Below are positions 17,831 through 27,191 of a stretch of 64,000 bases of DNA, one piece after another. Positions within the stretch are counted from its first letter, which is position 1. Each line of letters begins with the position of its first letter. The position numbers and the translations under genes are program-made. Source of the stretch: Azospirillum halopraeferens DSM 3675 (GTDB lineage Bacteria > Pseudomonadota > Alphaproteobacteria > Azospirillales > Azospirillaceae); contig NZ_AUCF01000009.1 of the NCBI RefSeq assembly GCF_000429625.1, forward strand, positions 124,001 through 188,000, read 5' to 3'. The notes below the pieces were generated by a model. That model did no database searches and was not told where the DNA came from. It saw only the letters and a list, made by a program, of their open reading frames with translations.

Positions 17831-18149
17831 ACTCGTCGGTTCCTGGGCTCGTGGTCCGGGGGTGGTGCCGGGATCATCGCATCATACGGAATCGGCGGGC
17901 GAAAGGGGCAGGGCCTTTCGCAGTGCCAATTAAGACTTACGCGCGACCACCCCTTTTCATCGACGCCAATCGCGTCGGCGGCGCGCATTGCTGCCCTTTG
18001 CGGGCGGGCGGTCGCCGTGCGCTCATCGCGCATTGATCCGTTCATGGGCGACAGTGTATAGCCCTGAGCCGCGTCGGGAACCAGCCGTTTCTTCACCGGC
18101 TTCCGGCGGCGCCCCGAATTCGCAGCAGCGGACACCGCACGGCCCGACC
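17831..18149. other. Divergent intergenic region between exporter and glycosyltransferase
   Basis: The 319 bases should hold promoters for both directions. An inverted repeat GCGAAAGG/CCTTTCGC with a seven-base spacer (17899-17906 and 17914-17921) could be an operator. TATGAT on the minus strand near 17885 resembles a -10 box for the exporter but has no good -35. Nothing else recognised. Confidence 0.4.
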
Positions 18150-19391
18150 ATGAAGATCCTGTTCATCCACCAGAACATGCCGGGGCAGTACAAGCACCTG
18201 GCGCGGCTGCTGGCCGATGATCCATCGAACCAGGTCGCCTTCATCACCAAGGACGGCAAGCCGGACATGCCCGGCGTGATCAAGGCGGCGTACAAGCCGT
18301 CCCGCGAACCGCACCCGTCGACCCACCATTACCTGCGCCAACTCGAAGGGCACGTGCTGTACGGCCAGGGGGTGGTGCGGGCGGCGCTGGGGCTGCGCCA
18401 GCGCGGTTTCGTGCCCGACGTCATCTGCGCCCACACCGGCTGGGGCGAGGCGATGTTCATCCGGGACGCCTTTCCCGACAGCCCGATGCTGGCCTATTGC
18501 GAGTTCTACTACCGCGCCGTCGGGGCCGACATCGGCTTCGACCCCGAGCAGGCGGCCGACGTGGACAAGATGGCGCGCACCCGCTGCCGCAACGCCCACA
18601 TGCTGATCGGCATGGAAGCCATGGACTGGGGCATCACCCCCACCCGCTGGCAGTGGAGCCTGCACCCCGAGGTTTTCCGGGAGCGCATCTCCGTGATCCA
18701 TGAGGGGGTCGACACCGACCTCTGCCGCCCCGACCCGGCGGCCACGCTGACGCTGCCCGACGGCCGGGTGCTGAGCGCGCGGGACGAGGTGATCACCTAC
18801 GTCGCCCGCAACCTGGAACCGTACCGCGGCTTCCCCACCTTCATGAAGGCGCTGGAGGAGGTGTGCCGCCGCCGCCCGAACGCCCACGTGATCATCGTCG
18901 GCGGCGACGAGGTCAGCTACGGCACCGCACCGGCCGACGCGCCCAACTGGCGCGAGAAGATGCTGGCCGAGGTGCGCATCGACCCGACGCGCGTGCACTT
19001 TCTGGGCCGCGTCCCCTACGACCGCTTCCTCAGCGTCCTGCGCATCTCGCGGGCGCACGTCTACCTGACCTACCCCTTCGTGCTCTCCTGGTCGATGCTG
19101 GAGGCCATGGCGACGGGCTGCCTGATCATCGGCTCCGCCACCGCCCCGGTGCAGGAGGTGATCGAGGACGGCCGCAACGGTCTGCTGGTGGATTTCTGGA
19201 ACCCGCGGGCGGTCGCCGACCGGCTCGACGAGGCGCTCGACAACCCGGAGCGCATGGCCGACCTGCGCGCCGCCGCGCGCCGCACCGTGCAGGACCGCTA
19301 CGATCTGCGCGGCGTCTGCATCCCCGCCCAGATGAAGCTGATCGGGGACGTGGCGGCGCGCCGCCGCCCCACCGGCTTCGGCGCACCCTGA
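18150..19391 (+). CDS. GT4-family glycosyltransferase (group 1)
   Basis: The 413-residue product begins MKILFIHQNMPGQYKHLARLL, a strong match to a bacterial GT4 subgroup in which the N-terminal domain reads F-I-H-Q-N-x-P-G-Q. The donor domain shows VARNLEPYRGF, VHFLGRVPYDRFL and the EAMATGCLIIGS segment. It belongs to the same class as many enzymes encoded beside S-layer or exopolysaccharide genes. ATG at 18150 is chosen because conserved sequence begins there; upstream in-frame extension to 17988 is not homologous-looking. It is 10 bases upstream of the TPR-glycosyltransferase at 19402, so the two form an operon. Confidence 0.8.
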   Translation: MKILFIHQNMPGQYKHLARLLADDPSNQVAFITKDGKPDMPGVIKAAYKPSREPHPSTHHYLRQLEGHVLYGQGVVRAALGLRQRGFVPDVICAHTGWGEAMFIRDAFPDSPMLAYCEFYYRAVGADIGFDPEQAADVDKMARTRCRNAHMLIGMEAMDWGITPTRWQWSLHPEVFRERISVIHEGVDTDLCRPDPAATLTLPDGRVLSARDEVITYVARNLEPYRGFPTFMKALEEVCRRRPNAHVIIVGGDEVSYGTAPADAPNWREKMLAEVRIDPTRVHFLGRVPYDRFLSVLRISRAHVYLTYPFVLSWSMLEAMATGCLIIGSATAPVQEVIEDGRNGLLVDFWNPRAVADRLDEALDNPERMADLRAAARRTVQDRYDLRGVCIPAQMKLIGDVAARRRPTGFGAP

Positions 19392-19401
19392 GGCCGGGGC
19401 G

Positions 19402-21087
19402 GTGGCCGCCGGCCTGATCGCCGCGGCCGCTGCGGCCGCGCGGCGCGGCGCTTTCGCCGAGACCGGCCGCCTGCTGGAGGAGGCGCTGCGCCTCGGCGAC
19501 CGCTCCGCACGGGTGTACTACAACCTGGGCGTGGCGTACGGCCGCCTCGGCGACGGCGCGCGGGCTGCGGCCTGCCACCGCCTGGCATTGGTCGACGAGC
19601 CCACCCATGCCGGGGCGCTGGCCAACCTGGGGCAGGCGCTCCGGGCGGCCGGCGCCGGTGCCGGCGCGCAGGCGGTCCTGCGCCGGGTGGCGGTCCTGAC
19701 GCCGGACGACGCACGGGCACACAACAACCTCGGTCCGCTCCGCATGGATGCCGGCGACGACGACGGCGCGGCGCATGTGCTGCGGCGGGCGGCGGCGCTG
19801 GCGCCGGCCTACGGCCATGCCTGGTACAATCTGGGACTGCTGGCCCGCCGCCGCGGCGACGGCGGTGCCGAAGCCCTGTACCGCCGCGCCGCCGCCTGCG
19901 GCGACGCCCCGGTGCGGACCTGGTTCGAACTGGGCGTCATCGCCCATCAGCGCGGGCGCGCCGACCTGGCGGCGGATCTGTACGCTCGCACCCTGGCCGC
20001 CGACTCCGGCGATGACGACGCCCGCGCCAACCGGATGATGGCCTTGCAGGAGGACGGCCGCCCCGACCAGGCGATGGCCGAGGTGGACCGGCTGCTGGCC
20101 CGCCGGCCGGACGATCCCCGGGCGCTCTACGTGCGCGGCTGGACCCGGCTGCTGCGCGGCGAGCTGGCGGCGGGATACCCCGATTACGACCAGCGCTGGC
20201 GCCGGCCCGACCCGGAGCTGCGCCAACACCGTTTTCCGGTTCCCCTGTGGGACGGCGGAACCCTGCCGGCCGGGCGCCGCCTGCTGCTGTGGGGGGAGTT
20301 CGGGGTGGGCGACGAGATCATCATGGCCGGGCTGCTGGACGAGGTGCTGGCCCGCGGTCTTTCGGTGGTGCTGGAGACGGACGTCCGCTTCGTCGGGCTG
20401 TTTGCCCGCTCCTGGCCGGCGGTGACGGTGGTTCCCCGCACCGACCCGCCGGACCCCCGCACCCTGGCGCCGGAGATCGCGGCGCAAAGCTCCACCATGC
20501 GCCTGCCGGTGCTGCTGCGGTCGGACGCCGCGTCCTTCCGCCCGCACGCCGGCTATCTGCGGCCCGACCCGGAGCGGGTGCGCCGCCACCGCGCCGCCTT
20601 CGCGGCCGCGGGGCCCGGCCGCACGGTGGGCCTGGCCTGGACCAGCGGCAACCCGCGCACCGGCGGCCGCAAGTCGATCGCGCTGGAGCGCTGGGCGCCG
20701 GTGCTGGCGGTGCCCGGCGTGCGGTTCGTCAGCCTGCAGTACACCGACGCGGCGGAGGAGATCGCCGCCGCCCGCGCCGGCGGCCGCACCAACCTGTGGC
20801 CCAATCCCAACCCGGCCCTGCGCGACGATCCGGAGGATCTGGCGGCCCAGATCGCCGCCCTGGACGCGGTGGTGACCATCGCCGGCATCAACGCCCACAT
20901 GGCCGGCGCCCTGGGGCGCCCCGGCCTGGTCCTGCTGCCGCGCACGCCCCTGTGGTTCTGGTTCGACCGTGGCGAGGACTGCCCCTGGTACCCGAGCCTG
21001 CGCCTCGTCCGCTGCACCGTCGACGGTGACTGGGACACCCCCATCGCCCGGCTGGCGCAGGATCTGCGGCGGCTGGTCGGCGGGTAG
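19402..21087 (+). CDS. TPR-repeat protein fused to a GT9-like glycosyltransferase domain (paralogue D)
   Basis: The 561-residue product has TPR repeats from about residue 5 to 250 (YYNLGVAYGRLGDGARA, AWYNLGLLARRRGDG) and a C-terminal GT-B-like domain with GEFGVGDEI near residue 298, VGLFARSWPAVTVVPRTDPPD, GLAWTSGNPR and VTIAGINAHMAGALGRPGL. It aligns by eye with paralogues A and B, sharing the G-x-G-D-E and L-F-x-R-S-x-P motifs and the PPD-x-R segment. The GTG start (19402) has a GC-rich poor ribosome site 10 bases after the previous stop, so translation may depend on coupling. Specific substrate unknown. Confidence 0.7.
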   Translation: MAAGLIAAAAAAARRGAFAETGRLLEEALRLGDRSARVYYNLGVAYGRLGDGARAAACHRLALVDEPTHAGALANLGQALRAAGAGAGAQAVLRRVAVLTPDDARAHNNLGPLRMDAGDDDGAAHVLRRAAALAPAYGHAWYNLGLLARRRGDGGAEALYRRAAACGDAPVRTWFELGVIAHQRGRADLAADLYARTLAADSGDDDARANRMMALQEDGRPDQAMAEVDRLLARRPDDPRALYVRGWTRLLRGELAAGYPDYDQRWRRPDPELRQHRFPVPLWDGGTLPAGRRLLLWGEFGVGDEIIMAGLLDEVLARGLSVVLETDVRFVGLFARSWPAVTVVPRTDPPDPRTLAPEIAAQSSTMRLPVLLRSDAASFRPHAGYLRPDPERVRRHRAAFAAAGPGRTVGLAWTSGNPRTGGRKSIALERWAPVLAVPGVRFVSLQYTDAAEEIAAARAGGRTNLWPNPNPALRDDPEDLAAQIAALDAVVTIAGINAHMAGALGRPGLVLLPRTPLWFWFDRGEDCPWYPSLRLVRCTVDGDWDTPIARLAQDLRRLVGG

Positions 21088-21099
21088 CGCCCGCCGCCG

Positions 21100-22197
21100 T
21101 CAGGGCCCTCCCGTCACGTCGATCACCATGCGGTGCCCGCGCTCGCCGGACGGCGGAAAGTGCGCGGCGTACTTCACGCGAATGGCGCCGTCGCCGCTGA
21201 GCGTCAGCCGGGTGCCGCCGCTTGCCAGGGGTTCCGCGCGGAAGGCCAGTGCCGGGGCGGCACGCGCCAGGGTGCCGCGGCGGGCGGTCGTCCAGGCCAC
21301 GTGCGGCAGATCGACGATCAGCGTGCGGGGGTCCGCCTGGCGAGGCGCCGGCCGCTCCGCCGGGCCGGACAGGTCGAGGACGATGCGGGTGGCGTCGGGA
21401 TGGGTGCCGAAGCGCAGGGCCGTGACCGCCGAACCCGGTGCGGCGGCCGTGGCCGGAGCGGGCATCGGCGCGGCGGCCTGGGGTGCCGGAGCGGGCTGCG
21501 GCGGCCGCGGCTTGGGCGGCGGCACGGCCACGGTCACCGCCACGGCGGCCGGCGGCTCCGGCGGGCGCGCAGGCACCGCCGCGGGTGGCGGTGCGGGGGG
21601 CGCGGCCGCGGCCCGGGCGGGCAGGCGCACCTCCGTGCCGGCGGGCAGCCAGACGTCGGGCAGCTCGGGGTTGGCGGCGCGCAGCGTGGCGGAGGTGTAG
21701 CCGGTCACCTCCGCCACCCGCGCCAGCGTGCCGCCGCTGCGGATCACATAGCGGATGTCAGACCCGGGCGGGGGTGACGCGGGGGCGGGAAGGGCCGGGG
21801 CCGGGGGCCCTGCGGATGGTGCCGGTTCAGCCATCGCCGGAACCGGGGCGGCCGGTGCGGGCTCCGGTGCCTCGGCCGTCTGCGGTTCGGCGGAGTCCGG
21901 GGCAGGGGGGTACAGGCCGGCGGTGCGGCCCTCGGCGCGGCCGAACAGGCGGTAATGCTCGTACCCGCTGGAGAAATCGCCGAGCCGGACGGCGTCGGCC
22001 ACGTCGGCATAGGCCGCGAGATAGGCGTCCTCCCGCCAGCCGGCGGGCGGTGCCAGATCCTCCCACACCGCCTCGTCGGGCGCCGCCCCGAACAGCGTCC
22101 GGGCGAAGTCGCCGCGCACCCCCATCCGGTGGGCCAGGGTGGAGGCCCACCACGGCAGCAGGGCGACGACCAGCAGCGCGACGACGCTTTTCCACAT
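21100..22197 (-). CDS. Membrane-anchored LysM / AMIN-domain envelope protein
   Basis: The 365-residue product has one N-terminal membrane helix (residues 2-20), then a YLAAYADV...GYEHYRLFGRAEGR segment (about 58-92) that is a short motif often seen in alphaproteobacterial surface-glycan proteins, a Pro/Ala-rich linker, a LysM unit (YVIRSGGTLARVAEVTGY onward, about 149-195), a second Pro/Ala-rich linker and a C-terminal AMIN-like domain (LRFGTHPDATRIVLDLSG, about 262-360). LysM and AMIN domains both bind cell-wall glycan, so it probably tethers or positions an envelope assembly complex at the periplasmic face. Located between the TPR-glycosyltransferase (convergent) and the cytidylyltransferase, from which it is separated by 22 bases. 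Confidence 0.7.
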   Translation of the reverse strand: MWKSVVALLVVALLPWWASTLAHRMGVRGDFARTLFGAAPDEAVWEDLAPPAGWREDAYLAAYADVADAVRLGDFSSGYEHYRLFGRAEGRTAGLYPPAPDSAEPQTAEAPEPAPAAPVPAMAEPAPSAGPPAPALPAPASPPPGSDIRYVIRSGGTLARVAEVTGYTSATLRAANPELPDVWLPAGTEVRLPARAAAAPPAPPPAAVPARPPEPPAAVAVTVAVPPPKPRPPQPAPAPQAAAPMPAPATAAAPGSAVTALRFGTHPDATRIVLDLSGPAERPAPRQADPRTLIVDLPHVAWTTARRGTLARAAPALAFRAEPLASGGTRLTLSGDGAIRVKYAAHFPPSGERGHRMVIDVTGGP

Positions 22198-22219
22198 GGG
22201 CGGCGGCCGGCGGGGGCGG

Positions 22220-22924
22220 TCAGCGGCCGCCCTTCTCCTTCAGATAGCGGTAGGCCTGGTCGGCCAGCCACAGGTCGAAGGCGTCGTGGATGTCGATGCC
22301 CGACGCGGTGTCCGTCACCTCGACGATCTCCACCCGGTCGCCGATGCGGCGGCCGCTGCGGATCAGGTCCGACCGGCTGGCGCAGGCCAGGCCGGTGTCC
22401 TCGCGGTAGATGGGGGTGCGGGTCTGGCGCGGCCCGTAGACGGCCATCCAGTCGAAGACCCGCTTCAGTTCGCCCTCCGGCGTGCGGTACCAGAAGTTCT
22501 TGTGGGTCTTGTAGGCGGCGAAGACACTCTCCAGCTCCGGCCGCTCCTTCAGCAGGGTCACCGCGCGGGTGATCCAGGCGGGGTCGCGGAAGATGTCGGT
22601 GGGCTGCAGGAAGACCACGATGTCGAAGGGTCCGTCCACCGCCTCGGCCCGCTCCAGCGCGTCCTTCAGCACCGGCTCGGTGGGGGTCAGGTCCTCCGCC
22701 AGCGACGGGTCGCGCAGGAAGGGCGCCCAGGCGCCGGCGGCGACGGCAGCGTCGCGGATCTCCTCGCTGTCGGTGGTGATCAGCACCCGGTCGCACACGC
22801 CGGACTGCACCGCGTGCTCCACCGAATGGGCGATCAGCGGCTTGCCGCCGACGGGCAGCACGTTCTTGCCGGGCAAGCCCTTGGAGCCGCCGCGGGCGGG
22901 GAGGATGGCGATGACGCGGCTCAT
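22220..22924 (-). CDS. neuA: Acylneuraminate-type cytidylyltransferase (NeuA family)
   Basis: The 234-residue product has the CMP-sugar synthetase signature LPARGGSKGLPGKN at residues 8-21, which binds CTP, followed by LITTDSEEI and VFLQPTDIFRD, all expected of NeuA/KdsB-like enzymes that activate nonulosonic acids or Kdo. The C-terminal ID-x-H-D-A-F-D-L segment near residue 210 carries the metal-binding aspartates typical of NeuA-type enzymes. The sugar is not known: no NeuB-type synthase is in the window. Its ATG overlaps the stop of the upstream paralogue gene (ATGA), so the two are co-translated. Confidence 0.8.
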   Translation of the reverse strand: MSRVIAILPARGGSKGLPGKNVLPVGGKPLIAHSVEHAVQSGVCDRVLITTDSEEIRDAAVAAGAWAPFLRDPSLAEDLTPTEPVLKDALERAEAVDGPFDIVVFLQPTDIFRDPAWITRAVTLLKERPELESVFAAYKTHKNFWYRTPEGELKRVFDWMAVYGPRQTRTPIYREDTGLACASRSDLIRSGRRIGDRVEIVEVTDTASGIDIHDAFDLWLADQAYRYLKEKGGR

Positions 22925-23598
22925 TGGATGCTGTCCTCCAGGCTTTCGAGTTCGCCGGCGATCACCCGGGCGACCGCCAGGCTCACCGAATCACGGATGT
23001 CGACCAGGCCCCAGAAGCGGTCCACCACCTCGAACCCGACGGAGTCGCCCAGCCGCCGGCCGTGGCGCAGCAGGTGCGGGCGGGTGGCGAGGCCGAGGCC
23101 CACCATCTCCTGGTAATAGGTGCGGTCGCGGTGGTCGCCGCCGGGGCTGAGCGCGGTGATGGTGTCGTCGGCGTCGAGATGCCAGAGGTTGGCCTTGAAC
23201 TGGCGCACGCACACCACGCTGTCCAGGTGCGGGCGGGCCCGCAGGTTCTCCACCGTGCGCCCCACCAGGCCGCGCGGGCGGAAGGGGTGGGTGGCTTCCA
23301 GCACGGCGACGACCGCCGCGTCCGGCCGCAGGTCGTTCATCGCCGCCAGCAGGGCGGGAACGTAGTCGTGGACGGTGCGGTCGTGGACCACGACGCCGCG
23401 GCCGAAGGCGCGCGCCGCCGCCTTCACCTCGTCCGCGTCGGTGGTCACGGCGACGGTGGCGCCGGGCAGCTCCTCCACCGCCGCCGCCAGGGTGCGTTCC
23501 AGGCTGGAGCGGCCGGCCAGAGGCTCCAGCAGCCGGTCGGTGCGGCCGCCGGCCAGCACGGGAACCAGCACGATGGGGGACGGGTCAGGGGCGGCCAT
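22921..23598 (-). CDS. Degenerate NeuA-like cytidylyltransferase paralogue
   Basis: The 225-residue product has the same fold and many of the same landmarks as the gene after it (VTTDADEVKAAA, VLEATHPFRPRGLVGRTVE, R-D-R-T-Y-Y-Q-E, GDSVGFEVVD and D-I-R-D-S-V-S-L-A-V-A at the end), but the CTP-binding signature is replaced by VLAGGRTDRLLEPLAG, losing the invariant Arg-x-Gly-Ser-Lys and Lys-Asn. It is therefore unlikely to be a normal CMP-sugar synthetase. Start ATG at 23598 overlaps the upstream GT2 stop in a TGATG arrangement, and its own stop overlaps the functional paralogue. It may form a heteromer with that enzyme or act on another nucleotide; both ideas are inference. Confidence 0.6.
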   Translation of the reverse strand: MAAPDPSPIVLVPVLAGGRTDRLLEPLAGRSSLERTLAAAVEELPGATVAVTTDADEVKAAARAFGRGVVVHDRTVHDYVPALLAAMNDLRPDAAVVAVLEATHPFRPRGLVGRTVENLRARPHLDSVVCVRQFKANLWHLDADDTITALSPGGDHRDRTYYQEMVGLGLATRPHLLRHGRRLGDSVGFEVVDRFWGLVDIRDSVSLAVARVIAGELESLEDSIQ

Positions 23599-24275
23599 CA
23601 CCTGGAACTCCGGATGATCTCGATGACTTCGGCGACCCGCTTGGCGCGGCCCTCGTCGCGGCCCTGGTGGATGCCGTGGTGGTGGTAGACGCGCATGTGC
23701 GGCTCGTACACGATCTCCCAGCCGGCACCGATCATGCGCCGGCCCCATTCGCGGTCTTCGACGCCGCGGATCTCCTCGTCGAAGGGCTGGTCGCGCCAGA
23801 TCGACTTGCGGATGCCGGAATTGGCGTTGTGGAAGAAATAGTCCTTGCGCTGGCGCACCCGCTCCTCGCGGAAGGTGGTCCACAGGTCGCGCCGGTCCAT
23901 GTAGGAGGTCTCGGGCAGCGGCTCCTGACGGCCGTAGACGCCGCACACCCGCTCGTCCCCCTCCGGCCCCAGGTGGGCCAGCAGGTAGTCGCCCCACAGC
24001 TCATCCACCGGCACGCAGTGGGCCGACACCAGCGCCACCACCTCGTGGCGGGCGGCCTCGATGCCGATGTTGAGGGCGCGCCCGTAGGTGAACTCGGCGC
24101 GGCCGATGTTCAGGACCGTGGCGCCGAAGCGCCGGGCGATGGGCACGGTGTCGTCGGTGGACTCGTTGTCCACCAGGATGATCTCGATATCCGGCACGCG
24201 CTGATTCCGCAACGCGGTGCAGCAGCGGCCGATCCAGGCGGCTTCGTTCTTCGAGCGGAGGACGACGCTGATCAT
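23598..24275 (-). CDS. GT2-family glycosyltransferase
   Basis: The 225-residue product opens with MISVVLRSKNEAAWIGRC and shows ILVDNESTDDT, the GT-A nucleotide-binding motif of family 2, then ALNIGIEAARHEVVALVSAHC, where the D-x-D position reads S-A-H-C, and VEDREWGRR, matching the E-D acceptor motif. The absence of a clear D-x-D is notable but seen in some GT2 members that read SAH. It is first in the gene triplet with the two cytidylyltransferases, so it may transfer the CMP-activated sugar, although GT2 members normally use UDP, GDP or dTDP sugars. The ATG at 24275 has a poor ribosome site. Confidence 0.7.
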   Translation of the reverse strand: MISVVLRSKNEAAWIGRCCTALRNQRVPDIEIILVDNESTDDTVPIARRFGATVLNIGRAEFTYGRALNIGIEAARHEVVALVSAHCVPVDELWGDYLLAHLGPEGDERVCGVYGRQEPLPETSYMDRRDLWTTFREERVRQRKDYFFHNANSGIRKSIWRDQPFDEEIRGVEDREWGRRMIGAGWEIVYEPHMRVYHHHGIHQGRDEGRAKRVAEVIEIIRSSR

Positions 24276-24364
24276 CGGAGGTCCATGGCGGCGGCCGCGG
24301 CGGCGACCGGGAAGCGGTCGCCCGATCAACTACCGCATCCATGGCCCTCCTTACAACCGGCGCT

Positions 24365-25363
24365 TCAGGCCGCCAGCCATTCCGCCGCGGCCGACGCGGG
24401 ATCGACGCCCAGCAGCGTGACCGTCGTGCCCCGGCCGGTGTCCAGCCGGGCGCTGCCGTCCTCCGCCGCCGACCACACGAGCACGGGGCCGTGCATCACC
24501 AGCACAATGCGGTCGCCCGCGGCGGCGTCGAAATCGACGACCACGTTGTCGCCGCCCCCGGTCCCGAAGACGAAGAGGTCGGCCCCGGTGCCGCCGTCCA
24601 GCGTGTCGTTGCCGGTCCCGCCGTGCAGCACGTCGTCGCCGGCCCCGCCCATCAGCAGGTCGTCGCCCCGGCCGCCGAACAGCGTGTCGTCGTCGCGGCC
24701 GCCGTGGATCACGTCGTCGCCCGCGTGGCCGTAGAGGATGTCGGCGCCCTGATGCCCAAGGATGGTGTCGTCCGCCGCCGAGCCGCGGATCAGGTCGTAG
24801 CCGGGGCCGCCGGCCAGCGGGGCACCGCTGCCGTCGCCCGTCAGTTCGCGGTCGAAGCCGTAGAGCCGCTGCACCGCCGCCACGTCCACCGGGCCGGGCA
24901 TGGCTGGGAAGTGGCCCTCGGCGGTCCCGACATAGGACATCACCGTCAGGGAATGGTCGCCGTCGAGCCCCAGATGGTGCTGGTGGGGATGGGACAGGCC
25001 CAGCACATGGCCGATCTCGTGCAAGGCAATCCACAGGGATTCGGCGGGGCCGTGGAGGTCCGGCGTGTCCGGCAGGCCAACGAAGCCGCGCACGATGGCC
25101 GGAAGCGGCTCCTCATCGGCCCAGAACACCGACCAGCCCTTGGCGTTGTGGGGTGCGTCCAGGTCGGCCAGGGTGGTGAACTCGATGTCCGCCCGCTCCG
25201 CCGAGCCGACCTGAACCAGGTCCAGCCCGCTGACCCGGTCCCAGTTCTCCATGGCGGAATGGATGTAGGGGGTCCAGGCCTCCAGGGGTCCGTGGACGTA
25301 GTAGGTCAGCTCGGTCTTTGTCCAGTGCCAGCCGGCGGGATACAGAATGGCGCTCGCGTCCAT
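24365..25363 (-). CDS. Serralysin-like RTX metalloprotease (M10 family)
   Basis: The 332-residue product is a compact zinc metalloprotease. The zinc motif HEIGHVLGLSH is at residues 115-125 and the Met-turn VMSY at 141-144, the layout of matrixin/serralysin (M10) enzymes. From about residue 183 to 285 there are calcium-binding nonapeptides (GADILYGHAGDDVIHGG and similar), then a terminal beta domain. No Sec signal is present, as for other type I secretion substrates, so it should leave the cell through the exporter at 14.7-17.8 kb. It is smaller than serralysins (about 470) because the repeat region is short and the propeptide is minimal. ATG at 25363 with GAGGGG upstream is preferred to a distal ATG at 25564. 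The final residues (EWLAA) lack the usual DFVV-like tail. Confidence 0.85.
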   Translation of the reverse strand: MDASAILYPAGWHWTKTELTYYVHGPLEAWTPYIHSAMENWDRVSGLDLVQVGSAERADIEFTTLADLDAPHNAKGWSVFWADEEPLPAIVRGFVGLPDTPDLHGPAESLWIALHEIGHVLGLSHPHQHHLGLDGDHSLTVMSYVGTAEGHFPAMPGPVDVAAVQRLYGFDRELTGDGSGAPLAGGPGYDLIRGSAADDTILGHQGADILYGHAGDDVIHGGRDDDTLFGGRGDDLLMGGAGDDVLHGGTGNDTLDGGTGADLFVFGTGGGDNVVVDFDAAAGDRIVLVMHGPVLVWSAAEDGSARLDTGRGTTVTLLGVDPASAAAEWLAA

Positions 25364-25991
25364 GCCCCTCGTCCTCGTCGAACGCACGACCGCCCGCCGT
25401 CGGAAGCGGGGTGTCCCTCTTCCGGCGTGTCGATCGGTGTGCGCGTTGTTTGCGTGATCCGGGATCGCGCCCGGCGGTGGGCAAGATGTGAGGGGCGCCG
25501 GACAAATCCCCATTGCGTAAAAGAAAGGATAGGCGGCGCAATGGTTCCCGCGCGATCGGATCATGTAATTTATGCAGAAGGGGTGTGGTCACCCGATACG
25601 GGACAACGTTTCGGCCGGTCCGAGACAACTCCTGTGGGCTAGGAAACCGGATGATCTGATTTCTATAGCCGTTGGGGGTGGTCCCTGTGCGGAATCTGCA
25701 TGACGAGAGTCCGTGCGGCGCCGGGCGCAGGCGGACCAGTTCACGGTTCCATATGGAAAACTACCGGGAAGCATTGTTTCCACCGGCGAACGGACGATCA
25801 GCTCAAATCCGGTGTATAGAGATAATCATTCGCATATGAGATCGGCATCGAGATCATACAGGGATCTGTCGCCGGGGCGGCATTGTGCCGCGGTGCGGTA
25901 CAATCGGCGATGCTGCATTGCGAAATCGCTTAACGAACGCTTTCCGGGGCGTATACTGTCAGGGACGCGTCGCTTCGCGGAGACGGAACCA
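25364..25991. other. Long intergenic region between metalloprotease and hydrogenase operon
   Basis: These 628 bases are clearly lower in GC than the surroundings, especially 25500-25960, and I find no convincing gene. The region should hold the divergent promoters of the protease and of the hydrogenase operon. I looked for FNR (TTGAT-N4-ATCAA) and sigma-54 (TGGC-N8-TTGC) sites and saw none; a sigma-70-like site lies at 25930-25957. Confidence 0.5.
25930..25957 (+). promoter_or_regulatory. Candidate sigma-70 promoter of the hydrogenase operon
   Basis: TTAACG (25930-25935, 4 of 6 to TTGACA) and TATACT (25952-25957, 5 of 6 to TATAAT) are 16 bases apart. Transcription would begin near 25964, about 28 bases before the ATG at 25992. 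Spacing and position are good; it is a sequence match only. Confidence 0.4.
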
Positions 25992-27188
<1,197 letters not shown>

Positions 27189-27191
27189 CCG

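Noticed and set aside
23598..25363. Complete nonulosonic acid pathway
   Set aside because: Only cytidylyltransferase-type genes are present; no NeuB/PseI, NeuC or PseB homologue was found in the window, and the DAHP synthase at 41.6 kb has DAHP synthase, not NeuB, motifs.
25364..25991. FNR or sigma-54 promoter for the hydrogenase operon
   Set aside because: I searched for TTGAT-N4-ATCAA and TGGC-N8-TTGC type sites and found no acceptable match.
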